DNA from: Paulinella micropora
Taxonomy: Eukaryota > Cercozoa > Imbricatea > Euglyphida
Direction of reading: 5' to 3'
DNA: 47,958 nt
NCBI GenBank assembly: GCA_009731375.1
Contig: BJOX01000178.1
Span: 273,081-321,038 of the forward strand
Positions 10,631-23,091 of the stretch are shown piece after piece. A model generated the notes under the pieces. It searched no databases, had not been told where the DNA came from, and saw only the letters and a program-made list of their open reading frames with translations. The position numbers and the translations under genes are program-made. Within the stretch, counting starts at the first letter, position 1. Every line of letters begins with the position of its first letter.

Positions 10631-10862
10631 AAGAAAGATAGACGATCCCGGTCAATGGCGTTTCCCAACGTATCTTCAGCCCTTCCATGTTCCACAACCG
10701 CAGGCATAGCCTAGAACAGGCGCTCCGTCTTGGGTAGCGGACATCCACTACCGTCCCCTCTATCAGGCACCCATCGGCCTCGAGACTTTCAGCCTGGGGG
10801 TACTGCTCAAATAATGTCCGCAGTACCTCGCCCCAGTCGTCATCAACGTCCGTACACCCATA

Positions 10863-10947
<85 letters not shown>

Positions 10948-10974
10948 TAGAGAGATAGAGATAGAGAGAGAGAG

Positions 10975-11029
<55 letters not shown>

Positions 11030-11192
11030 AAGAAATAGATAGATAGACCAGGCAACGCCAACCAGGTGTTGCGGCCGACCGCCGCGGCCAGTCCATCCGG
11101 CGACGAGACCAAGACTACAATTAGCGAGGTAGCTAGGTAGGTAGGTAGGTAGGTAGGTAGATAGGTAGATAGGTAGAAGTATAGATAGATAT

Positions 11193-11238
<46 letters not shown>

Positions 11239-11259
11239 GGATGGATAGATGGATAGATG

Positions 11260-11314
<55 letters not shown>

Positions 11315-11417
11315 GGATAGATAGATGGATAGTGTTTATCGAGGAGCGTCGCGTAGCCAAAGTCCCGCCCCCTCGACCAATTTTTCTTGCATCCCTCGAG
11401 GGGAGGGACGACCTCCG

Positions 11418-11480
<63 letters not shown>

Positions 11481-11502
11481 CGACCTCCGAGATAGATAGA
11501 TG

Positions 11503-11570
<68 letters not shown>

Positions 11571-11575
11571 CATAG
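10566..11575. repeat. compound GATA arrays with embedded unique segments
   Basis: GATA, GAGA, GGTA and GGAT arrays enclose three non-repeat islands at about 10640-10862, 11045-11130 and 11330-11420. On the minus strand the islands read [20 protein letters not shown] with PVLGYA in another frame, then [19 protein letters not shown], then [16 protein letters not shown]. The first and third share the GYA motif with fragments at 12188, 18425 and 33029. Confidence 0.85.
11330..11420 (-). mobile_element. GYA-LID repeat family, copy
   Basis: The minus strand reads [11 protein letters not shown] and then runs directly into TATC repeats. The same pattern, a GYA.L.D codon string followed by TATC repeats, is seen near 12190 (minus) and 33070 (plus). 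The function is unknown. Confidence 0.45.
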
Positions 11576-12019
11576 ATGAGATATCGACTAATGTCCAGAA
11601 AAAAGGAGCTTCTGATTTCGTCAACCAAGGAAGTCTGTGGGTAAAGTATTAACCCGATGCCCAGCTAAGCTGTGATGTTTGCACGGAAGGGACTGATACA
11701 GGCGATACCAAAGCTCCCTAGTACCAGGCGGGGCCAGGGCTCGTTCCATAAGCGCCCCTTGCAGAACGAGCTCCCACTCCATTACAGAGGACCCAGTAAG
11801 CAGATGGAGTTTCGAGACTGTTCGACAGTCTAGTATAAACCGACAGAGCACTGTGGGTTTTATTCCGGGCTCAACAAGCGAGAAAGGGCACCCTGAGGGA
11901 ACAGCATTGTGCTTCCCGTCGCTATTTCGGCATGTGACTTATAGGCGTATGGCTAGGCACACATAAGGTACCCCACCACGGGTCCAGCACACCCACACCA
12001 TCCCCTAATTCTCTGTCTA
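11575..12019 (-). mobile_element. composite A-B-A retroposon, copy 1 (B-A form)
   Basis: Same sequence as the copies at 20369-20991 (minus), 27838-28669 (plus) and 32366-32935 (plus). Reading minus 5' to 3', it starts within unit B near TAGACAGAGAATTAGGGG, continues through ACCCACAGTGCTCTGTCGG (unit A start) and ends TCGATATCTCATC followed by TATC repeats. The 5' end is truncated while the 3' junction is shared with the other copies. There is no open frame of note. Confidence 0.9.
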
Positions 12020-12038
12020 TTTAGATAGATAGATAGAC

Positions 12039-12077
<39 letters not shown>

Positions 12078-12085
12078 CATTTGGG

Positions 12086-12128
<43 letters not shown>

Positions 12129-12129
12129 G

Positions 12130-12168
<39 letters not shown>

Positions 12169-12187
12169 TAGATAGATTAGATAGATA

Positions 12188-12265
12188 GATATGTTTGGTC
12201 TATCAGCTCTGCATATCCGAAGACAGGAATCCATTCCACCTCGCCGGCAGTTGGCGACTGGGTAG
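12188..12265 (-). mobile_element. GYA-LID repeat family, copy
   Basis: The minus strand reads ATQSPTAGEVEWIPVFGYA then ELIDQTY, ending in TATC repeats. The C-terminal words match the larger copy at 18425-18660 (WIPMYSKLIDQTS). Confidence 0.5.
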
Positions 12266-12266
12266 C

Positions 12267-12342
<76 letters not shown>

Positions 12343-12364
12343 TCTATTCTATCTATCTATCTAT

Positions 12365-12441
<77 letters not shown>

Positions 12442-12458
12442 TCTATCTATCTATCTAT

Positions 12459-12516
<58 letters not shown>

Positions 12517-12523
12517 CATCTAT
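12266..12523. repeat. inverted (GATA)n / (TATC)n pair
   Basis: About 76 bp of GATA repeats switch at about 12342 into about 180 bp of TATC repeats on the same strand, so the two halves are complementary and could form a long hairpin or cruciform. It abuts the last recognised exon of the minus-strand glycoprotein gene. Confidence 0.95.
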
Positions 12524-15500
12524 AAGGTGAAGGTGCGAGAAGCGCCTGGCGCCAGGTTGGCATCCACGATCCTCAGGGTTGAGCCAACCACACTGCCTCC
12601 CGCAGGGATGCTTACCATCTCTTGGTAAGAGGGGATTGACCACTGCAGCTAGACAGAGTACATGGTGGCGAGGCCATCGTTCTGGAAGTTGGCGGTGTAG
12701 GTCACGATGTCGTTGCCTTCTCTGGCGGTCGGTACGGGGCTGATCAGGAAGTCAATTCTGGGGATCGATTCCACACCGGTGAAGGTCATCTGGCTGTCGA
12801 CCGAGGTGAGTTGGGCAGCGTAAGTCGAGTTAGCGGAAACGACCAAATCACTGCCTTGGCCATTGCTGGCCACGTTGGGGATCGTGACCTTAATCAACAG
12901 TCTGGCAGAGCTGAGGCTGTTGTCCTAGGCGCCCACACTCCAATCATGGCTCAAATTACCAATATCCACATGGACGGAGTCACCGCAGATGCCAGAGTGG
13001 CAATCGCTGACAGCGCCGATTATCACCACTGGGTTGGTAATGGTAGTGCCAGGGCGGAGAGAGACCATACTAGCGGACTGAACCACAACGCGGCCACTGA
13101 CCAAAGCACCTCCGAAGGACACATCGACGCTGACGGCCGGCAGGTGGCCGAAGGGCATCCACAAATCGAAGTTGATGTCAAAGACCTCCCCAATTGCCAC
13201 ACGGGTGGAACCACGCGAGTAGACGGTGGCCGAGGCAGCTGTGCACCATGAAGAAGGGAAGCAGTTTGAGCCCACCACACACATTTGCGACGTGTCGTAG
13301 CTGACGCAGCCGCAAGATGAGTCCGTGCTGCACAGCCTCGATGTAGGTAGGTAGGTAGGTATGTATGTAGGTAGGTAGGTGGGTAGTTAGGTAGGTAGGT
13401 AGGTAGGTAGGTAGGTAGGTAGGTTAGATAGATAGACCTGGCAGACTTCCACAGAGCTTGCGGTGGTCTGGTTCAAGACGTAGGCTCCGCACGGGCCTGA
13501 ATACATACATACATATTATTAATGCTGAATACATACATACATAAATGCATGCTTACATACACACATACATACATTACAAACATACATACCTCCGACAGAC
13601 ATCAGACTCTTGCCCGATGTCGAAGTGTAGAGAGGAGCAGGGCCCTATGTAGGTAGGTAGGTAGGTAGGTAGGCAGGCAGATGGATAGATAGATAGATAG
13701 ATAGACAAACCTGAACGCCGAGGCATGATCCGCTTGAAAACAATTTACCCACAGGGGTAGCAGAGGTATATTGGTAATTCTGCGAATAGGTGTATCTGAA
13801 GTTGGCGGGGGGAACAGGGGGGCCGTACACAACAAGGTTTTCCCAGGCCTGTGACTTGCAGGTCAGGTTGGCACTCAGGAATTACGTCTTTTCGAGAATC
13901 AACCTGTTGGTGACGCGTCCGACCAAATGGAAGACGTAGGGTAGATTTGCCTCTTTGATCCTGGTGGTGACATAGGTGGTGGAGGAGGGGTAAGACACTT
14001 GTACGCCGCCAGGAAAATACCCCACGATCTCATTCAGCCAGGTAGGCACTTGTATCACCTGTAGGATGTCGTAGCAGGGAGCCATGCCCTCGTTGGTGAT
14101 GGTGACAGTGAAGTTCTGGATATCACCGCCCTGCGCCAAGCCTTGTTAAGCGGCGGGAGTCCAGGAACTAGGCTGGTTTCGGTAACTTACACTCAAAGTC
14201 ATAGTCGGCTCAACCAGATCAGCGTAGACGTAGGCGACGAAGCCTCTCATCGACACGTCCCATGGTCGCAAGCTGGCGGTGTAGTCCATCTTCACGATAG
14301 CCTGAAGCTGTTGGTTCTGTGCGATGGTCGGCCCAGACTTGTACTGCGGCACGATGTCCACCAGGAAGCACACTTCCAGGTAGTCTCGGCCTCGTGCGGT
14401 TTTGTTGGAGAAGCGGCTAGTATCCACTGCTCCGAAGTTGATGTTGGCGCAATCTTGGAGTTCACGTTGCTGGAGGTGTAAAACGAACCTTGCAACGCCT
14501 CGAGACCATTTCCAACTGTCAGAGGACCTATAAGTAAGTAAGTAAACAAGTAGGTAAGTAAGTAAAGTACAGTAAAGTAAAGGTCAGTTAAGTTAAGTAA
14601 AGTTAAGGTCAGTAAAGTCAAGTCAAGTCAAGGGTAAGTCAAGTAAAGTAAAGTGAAGTCAAGTAAAGTAAAGTAAAATAAGTAAGCATGTTATGTTTTG
14701 TCTAATATATATGTATTTATGTACGTACCATGCAAGAGTCGGTGGGTGTTGTCAATCACCCACCAGATGTTAGGCAGAAGAATCTGCACCACGATCGAGC
14801 TGCTTCGGCCTTCAGGCAGCTGCACACAAGTCTTCATGGTCGCCACTTCACCAACCGCCAGGTCGTCAAAAGTCACATTGTACTTTGAGTTGTTAGTCAG
14901 CGGGTCAGACGAGTTGAACGTCACCATAGTGACACGGGGATAGTCTGTCTGGCTCAGCTTCGTGCTAGTTCTGACATAGATTCTGGGCATGTAGCCCGGG
15001 CATGCACTGCTGTTGAAGTACACTGAGGCATTGTTGGTCTGCTGGTTGGCAAAGGTGGTGTTGGGGCTCAGAGTGAAGTCAACGCTGACCACCACTTGGA
15101 ACGACATGTCTTCCGGGGCGTACTTCTTAGTGGTGTTGTCCAGGCACCAGCGAGTGGAAGGCCAGACAGCATACATGCGGGTGGTTTGATCAGCCATCGA
15201 AGTCCAGGTCACAACGGGCAACGTGGGGCATGCAACGTTCTTGCAGGTCCATACAACACTGGAGATGTTGGGGATCTGGAGTCGTGTGAACGAGCTCCGT
15301 TGCGAGTCCGTAGAGCACAGCGCGGCTGCCTTCCGTCTCGCTGATGGTCAGTGTCAGTTTGCCCTTTTCCCCCGCGTCAGGATTTCCCGCAATGGCAAAG
15401 GTGGCCCCAGACTCGCGCTGACTAGGTTGGGCTCGACGACAATCTGATCGACCGTGCTGGTGCTGATCACGTTGGCAGCCGATCCCGCACCAACCTTGGT

Positions 15501-16813
15501 CGTCATTTGAAGAATGCCGCCATCCACAATGGCTGCGTTATCTTTCAACAAGACCGTCACGCGCCAGCTCACCTACGAGATTTATTCATCATTATATATA
15601 TTTAGATAAGATGTAGATAAAGATGTAGACATGGACATGGAATAAGACAGATATAGATATATAGATAGAGACTTAGACTTACCAGATTGTTGGTCACGGC
15701 GCCGTTGGGGTTCGCGATTCTGTGTAGATGAAGAAAATATAAATATCAATATAGGTGTGAATGCAGAATTAGATAAGGTACAGATATAGGTATAACTGCA
15801 AGTAAGGGCATGACTATTTCACCTGTCGGCAAGCTTCCACACTGCATCGCTGGAGGTGGTGTTAGGGAAAGTGAGCACCGTTGCCGCGGGGGGTAAAGTT
15901 GGTGGTCTGCAGCACAGAGCCCACGGTGAAGCTGGTGATGGACAGGATGTCCACAGGGACGATGACGGTGCCCACGCGCCAGCTCTGGGTGATGTACACA
16001 GGCTCGACGCTGATCTCAGGGAAGCTCACGTTGATTTCATAAGTGATAGCACCGAACGTCACAGTGTTGTCCTTGAGGCGTCCATCACAAGAAATGTTGA
16101 GCACCTTGGAAACGATAGTCGGAGGCTTCATACACAGCGTAGCGGTCGTGCTTTTAATGGTTGGAGCAGTGTAGTATTCGGTAGCGAGCACCATGTTGCT
16201 TGCATCTGGATCGGGCGAGTGTGTGTGTGTGTGTGTGAGTGTGCGTGCGCGCGTGTGCCATTGCATGTCCACGTAGTTGATTTTTATCATATCTGTACAA
16301 ATGTACATGTGTGTGTGTGTGTGTGTGTTTGATTTATGTTCATGTATGCTATGTACGTCATGTACGTTCTTGTTATGTTGAGTGCATGATGTTCTGACTG
16401 TACCTGGCGGCGTCGACAGTGGCGGGGGGGGGCACGGTGCTATTGTATCTCATGCCGTCCTGCACGTGCAGGTGCAGGTGCAGGTGCAGTTGCGTAGAGG
16501 TATAGATATAGACATAGACAAAGACTTAGATATAGGTGTAGATATAAAGGTATAGATGTACCATGAGGGTGAGTGCGAACTTGGTCAAGTTGAGCGGGAA
16601 GTACTGGTTGGACTTGATGAAGGCGAATTGCTGCACCAGGTCCCTAACACAACACACACCACATACAGGACCTAAGATACACAACATGCACTCACATACA
16701 TTAAAATACATAGCATCCATGACAAATATTAACCTTACATCACATACATAACATGCATGTAATATATAACACACAAACATTCAACATGTATCACATACAT
16801 CACATGCACATAT

Positions 16814-16868
<55 letters not shown>

Positions 16869-17500
16869 TACTTCCTCTAAGGCATACTGATGCAGCTGAT
16901 GGCACGATCCGTTTCCGGACATGAGCCTCCATGCCCTTGTTCGAGGTGCTCCATCCCCACCTAGTCAGTCTCTTGACTGATTATAGGGGCCACCGATGGA
17001 GCTCCTGAGGGCAAGACTACACTAAGCCGAGGTTATTCCGCAGTCCCAACAACCTCTTGCAACACGTATGTGCAAGTGCGTACACCAAGCATGGTTGCTA
17101 GAACTACCTCAAAACCCCACCCATAACAATTTGGTATCCGCTGGGTCCACGGGCTATCAACCGGCATAGCGGAGTTTAAGATCTTCGACAGGCGCCCAAC
17201 GACCCTCCTCCCCAGCATCATCCACCAAATGGTTTTGAGTTGGCATCACAGTNNNNNNNNNNNNNNNNNNNNNNNNNNNNNNNNNNNNNNNNNNNNNNNN
17301 NNNNNNNNNNNNNNTAATAATAATAGTGCTTCTCTGTCAATGGCTGATGCATTTCTGCACATGCGCCTCCATCGTCTCACCCGTGAGGGGAGTACGAAGA
17401 ATTGACGATAGGCTCTAATGACACCCCCGCAAGGACAGTTCCAACACTTCCAGACGGACCGGTATGTTCAATGAAAACACTGGTCCAGACGGATCGGTAT

Positions 17501-17537
<37 letters not shown>

Positions 17538-19243
17538 ATTATATATATATATGTATATATATATATATTAAAAAAAAAAAAGATAAATATTCACATAACA
17601 TATATCACATAACACGGATAACACGCGATATCAACCTGCTTGTGTGGTTGGTGTGTCCCATGTCCTGGATAATGCTATGAGCGAGAGAGATTTCCCACGC
17701 TCGCAGGTACACCTTGTCCGTCTTGTTGTACTGGTAGAGCCTACGTACATACAGAATATCACGTACATGCATACAGGCGATTCATTCAGACATAACTACT
17801 TACTTAATTACTTTCAGTCTTACTCACTCACTTACTTGGTGAGGGTGCCCATACGGCATGCAGACTGGCCTGCCAGGTGAAGTTGGCGTATTGGGTCATG
17901 TTGGTATTGAAGTTAGCCAGTCCGAAGTGGTATTCTGTCCATAGAAGTCCAAGCGCGGCACATAGAAGAAGAAGATGATTTCCAGTGCATTTCCACTGAC
18001 AGGCCCGACTACGTTGCTGAGCTCGTAAGTGACTACGTTACTAGCAGGGTCAGCGATCATACCCAAACCGAGCACAGAGATACCTGAGCGCACCAAGGCA
18101 TGAATGTGTACGTGTAATGTATATGCATGTAATGTATGCACGCCATGTAAGTATGTTATGTGAATGTATGTAGTATAATGTATGTATGTATGAATGTGTG
18201 CTTACGTATTGAAGAGACGTACCATAGGCAGCTGTATCGTTCTTAGTGAGGCCTCCGGGCATGGTGGTGAACGGGCCTCTGAGAGTGCCGTTGTGGTCCA
18301 CGATGGGGTAAGAGGTCCAGGCAACGTTGGGCGGCAGAAACTGCTTGACCACCACCTTGCCCAAGGTGTAAGTAGGGGGCAGTTGCAAAGTCAGGCGCGC
18401 CTATGAGATAGGTAGATGGAGGTTGTTTGATCGATGTTTGGTCTATCAGCTTGGAGTACATAGGTATCCATGAAATGCCTTTATGGATGACGCGTTCTAT
18501 CATGGCGTGGGGGCTGACCCCCTCCAACCTGGACTGGGCGACTAACGCGGCTGTGGCCTCCGCCTGGACCACCTCGCTCTTGACTGTATCGTTGTGGAAG
18601 ATCGAGACTTGGGCTGCCACTGAAGTGGTGATTGGAGCATGCGACCTTGCGCAGCAGGTATCTATCCATCTATCCACCTATCCATGTTTGATCTAAGTCT
18701 GCGCGTAGAAATTGAGATAGATCAATAGATAGATCGAAAGAAAGGAAGCAGGAAAGAAAGAAAAAGAGAGCAGATAACAGACCTGCGAGTACGAGCCAGA
18801 CACGGCGTTCGCGATGAGCCTACATACACACAACAAAAAATACATACATACATACATACATACATAATACATACATACATACCTTACATACATACATACA
18901 TGCATGCATACACACACATACATGTCATACATACCATGTATTGTTGGTCTGGGAAAACATGTGCAGCCTGAGCTCCTGTTCGGTTGAGGCGTAAGAAGAC
19001 ACCGGCACGAAGTAGGGACAGAAGATCGAGTTCACGGGCAGACCAGTGATCTAAGAAAAATAGGAAGAAGAAAGTAGAAGGAAGAAGGAAGGAGAAGAAA
19101 GAGAAGAAGATATGTTGGCTTTTTTCCCTTCTAAGTTGTTTGATTAATTAAAATCCTCTGTTGGATTAATTAAAATCTTTTCCACTCACATACTTTACAA
19201 AAGAAGCCTAGTATCGTGTGGAATGGTGATTTGTTGACGAGCG

Positions 19244-19279
<36 letters not shown>

Positions 19280-20989
19280 AAAGAGAGGGAGAGGGAGAGA
19301 GTGGGAGAGGGAGGGAGAGGGAGAGAGAAAGAAAAGAAAAGAAAAGAAAGGGAAGAAAAGGAAAGGAAAGGAAAGGAAAAGAAAAGAAAAGAAAAGAAAA
19401 GCAAGCTGACCAGCTGGTTGGAGTAAGGGTGCACGATCTTGCCTGTGCTATTCACGCTCAAGCAGGTGTAAGTGATGGTTCCCGAATACCCTTCCAAATA
19501 CACATCGTACAGGTCACCAAAGGCTTGTCCACGCGTGTACACCACGTCCATGCAGGGCTAAATCGTCACACACCGATACATACATTACGTTGGTGGGAAG
19601 GTAGGTAGGTAGGTGGATAGGTGGATAGATAATTAGATAGTAGGATAGTTAGATAGCTACCTGGTAAGCGATACCGCCGCCCACGCTATCAGCAGTGACA
19701 ATGAACTCAATCACTTTGCCAGACATGATGGTGTCGTTGTACAAGAACGAAGAAGACATCGAGACGGCGCCCAGCACGTTCCAATGGCCCGTGATGCTCC
19801 AAGTGTTGGTAAATACCTGAAGATAGGTACATGGGTAGGTAGGTAGGTAGGTAGGTAATCTAGTGGGTACGTAAGGTGGGAGGGTAGATAGGTAGGTAGG
19901 TACTCAAGTAGGTAGGTAAGGTAGGTAGGTAAGTAGGTAGGTAGGTAGGTAGAATTGTAGACTTGAGATGTTCCGCTTTGTCCAGAAATCGCAATGCTGA
20001 TGGTCAGCGTGTAAGAGCCCGTAGTCTCGGTGGCGCGAGAACGAGATGTTCCACAGCCCTGCGTTGTCCACAGAGACGGCGGTGTAGGTCACGGCACCTG
20101 GGCCAGTCCAAGTATAGGACAGAGAGTAGGCGGACGCCAAGGGTTGGGTCAAGGCGTTGCCAGCCGCGTCCTTTAACTGCAGGAGGAACAATTCAGTTTG
20201 CCCCAAGTAGACGGTAGCGGCCAAGTCAGTGATGGTAGGGCTGGTTGCGCTGACGGTTCCTAAAGATAGGTGGATAGATGGATGGACGGATGATGGATAG
20301 GTTGGTAGGTAGGCAGGTAGGTAGATTGATTGATTGATTGATGGATAGACAGACAGATGGATAGATAGATGAGATATCGACTAATGCCAGAAAAAAGGAG
20401 CTTCTGATTTCGTCAACCAAGGAAGTCTGTAAAGTATTGACCCGATGCCCAGCTAAGCCGTGATGTTTGCACGGAAGGGACTGATACAGGCGATACCAAA
20501 GCTCCCTAGTACCAGGCGGGGCCAGGGCTCGTTCCATAAGCGCCCCTTGCAGAACGAGCTCCCACCTCCATTACAGAGGGCCCAGTAAGCAGATGGAGTT
20601 TCGAGACTGTTCGACAGTCTAGTATAAACCGACAGAGCACTGTGGGTTTTATTCCGGGCTCAACAAGCGAGAAAGGGCACCCTGAGGGAACAGGATTGTG
20701 CTTCCCGTCGCTATTTCGGCATGTGACTCATAGGCGTATGGCTAGGCACACATAAGGCACCCCACCACGGGCCCAGCACACCCACACCATCCCCTAATTC
20801 TCTGTCTGTCGACAGATGGCACCCATTTCAAAACATCAAGCCCAAGGGAGGGTCAGTGACACCTCAAGTGGCCTTGGTTCACTTCGTGGAGTAAGTGATG
20901 AGATCAACTGATGAGATATCGACTAATGTCAGAAAAAAGGAGCTTCTGATTTCGTCAACCAAGGAAGTCTGTGGGTAAAGTATTAACCC

Positions 20990-21050
<61 letters not shown>

Positions 21051-22401
21051 GTCGATAGATAGGTAGATAGGAAGGTAGGTAGCAGGTAGGCAGGTAGGTA
21101 GGTAGATACCTGCACGCACGGTGTAGCTAGTGGTCTTCAAGACGGTTGCGCTGTTGAAACAGGCTGCAGTGTAGGTCCTAGATAAAGGGTAGATAGGTAG
21201 GTAGGTAGGTAGGTGGATGTAGACGGATAAACATCTAGGTATGTGGAATTACCCCACTGCCTGAGAGACGGTGAGAGTTGCGCGGTACAAGCCATTGCTC
21301 ACATACGACATAGCCGTGCTCGTCCCAGACACGTTGGTGGTCAGAGTCAGACTAGGGTCGCTATAAATACATACATTACACCCAATTACATTATAACGCA
21401 CGTAAATACACATACATACATACATACATACATACATAGATTAGATTACCTGGTGGAATAGTTGTTGCCGTACTTGTCCTTGAGTTGGAAGTTCGCGGTG
21501 GTGGTCAGGCCGACGTGAGTAGCCGTCAGGTAGAACTGAGACATGGTCATGTTGACAGGGGTCGCGTGCTGGGTGACAACGAAGACCTGCGACACACCAC
21601 ACAAGACAAAGGTCAGGTATGGCATGGTCAGGTAATCAGGCCAGGTCAGGCCAGCGAAAACACCACCAAGTGTGCCCATCTGTTGACCCACTGCTGCCAT
21701 TGTACTCAAAAATGATGCCCCACTGCCGCCACAATGCCTTTTCTATTCCTCCCTGCTGCCATTATGTCGTGTTGTTCAGGTCTCTTACCCGGTCCACACC
21801 CATGTGTTGGTGTACTGTTGTCCGTTGGCAGCGAGGTTCAACGTATAATCGCCCACCAAGCCTCCAGAGATGGTCACGGTGTACAAACCTAATGAACAAG
21901 CTGTCGTTAACCGACAAAACAGACACACAGACAGCGAACCAGCCAGCAGACAGACGTTTGGTGTGTGTCCAAGCAGTGTTACGTTTGCCCATGTCAATGG
22001 CGGCGAGTTGGGACTTGAGGGCCATGGGTCCAACCAGATCGGTTTGCAACAAGCTCACGCAGCCGGAGTACGGCACGCCACCTGCCCAGATACGTAACAC
22101 AAGATAACATAAAACATATATATAACCTAACATTTAACATACACGCAAGCCGCGGTCATCATTCCCAAGCTCACACGAGATTCATACCAGAGAGGTACAG
22201 AGACAAGTTGACGACGTAGTCGTTGCCTGTCGTGAGGGTTTTCTGGTTGAACGAAACCGCCAATCGAGTTTGATTCACATTCGGTTGACCACATCCAACT
22301 GAAGAAAGAGATCAGCAAGGTACGAATATTTGTGTTGTGTTTATGCCACGGTGAGTGTACGGTGTGTATGTACATGCTGTATGTGTGAGAGAGAGAGAGA
22401 G

Positions 22402-22441
<40 letters not shown>

Positions 22442-22500
22442 GGAGAGAGAGAGAGAGATAGAGAGAGAGTGAGTGAGAGAGAGAGAGAGAGTGAGAGTGA

Positions 22501-22533
<33 letters not shown>

Positions 22534-23044
22534 CGAAAAAGAAAAGAGAGGGGGGGCCGCCAGACATAAACTACACTTTTACAATAACATATATATTCAT
22601 ATCATATTATAATATTATCAATACTGAATATATCTAAACATAAATATTAATATTAATAATATTAATACTAGATATATATAATACCGAGCCGCTAAATACA
22701 AATTTAATATTTTCCTTTAATACGATCAACTGAATAACTAGGTTTCCACCTTAGATAAAGGTATAACTTNNNNNNNNNNACACTTTTACAATAACATATA
22801 TATTCATATCATATTATAATATTATCACTACTGAATATATCTAAACATAAATATTAATATTAATAATATTAATACTAGATATATATAATACCGAGCCGCT
22901 AAATACAAATACGATCAACTGAATAACTAGGTTTCCACCTTAGATAAAGGTATAACTTACTAGCTATACTTTTCACGTGGATGTTCCCTGAGCCCGATTG
23001 TAAAATTGTTCTCTCAATAAAAGCGAAGAAGAAGAAGAAGAAGA

Positions 23045-23091
<47 letters not shown>

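Larger units (their letters stand above)
12523..18400 (-). other. DUF11-like repeats and PAN-like Cys-rich segment (exons 14-26)
   Basis: Motifs of the conserved-repeat (DUF11-like) type recur: GGDIQNFTVTITNEGMAPCY, EGNDIVTYTANFQNDGLATM, YNVTFDDLAVGEVATMKTC and DANLAPGASRTFT. Two LCSTDS words (exons 21 and 26) begin Cys-rich stretches. The second, spanning SVEVCQ, LCSTDSSCGCVSYD and SQMCVVGSNC, resembles a PAN/apple domain. Extracellular adhesion or wall functions are usual for such architectures; that is inference here. Confidence 0.6.
19411..22298 (-). other. filamin/Ig-like beta-sandwich repeats (exons 3-11)
   Basis: Successive exons encode strand-loop-strand patterns typical of filamin/Ig folds: YTVTISGGLVGDYTLNLAAN, NGLYRATLTVSQAVG, LFLLQLKDAAGNALTQP, TETTGSYTLTISIAISG. 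Exon 6 begins VFVVTQ and exon 10 begins VFTNTW, so repeat boundaries tend to fall on exon starts. The beta-sandwich assignment is from pattern; the exact family needs a profile search. Confidence 0.65.

Noticed and set aside
14146-14148. In-frame TAA as evidence for stop-codon reassignment
   Set aside because: A 60-nt intron with a perfect GTAAGT donor, branch-like CTTAAC and CAG acceptor removes it in phase.
18427-18696. Plus-strand 89-codon frame ending at a GTATCT donor-like site
   Set aside because: The minus frame of the same segment shares its C-terminal words with another copy at 12188, and the flanking minus-gene exons join in phase without it.
20905-20940. Hammerhead-ribozyme-like core at the A/B junction of the composite element (CTGATGA followed by GAAA)
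   Set aside because: The bases between do not form a helix II next to the core and no matching cleavage-site stem was found; chance similarity is more likely.
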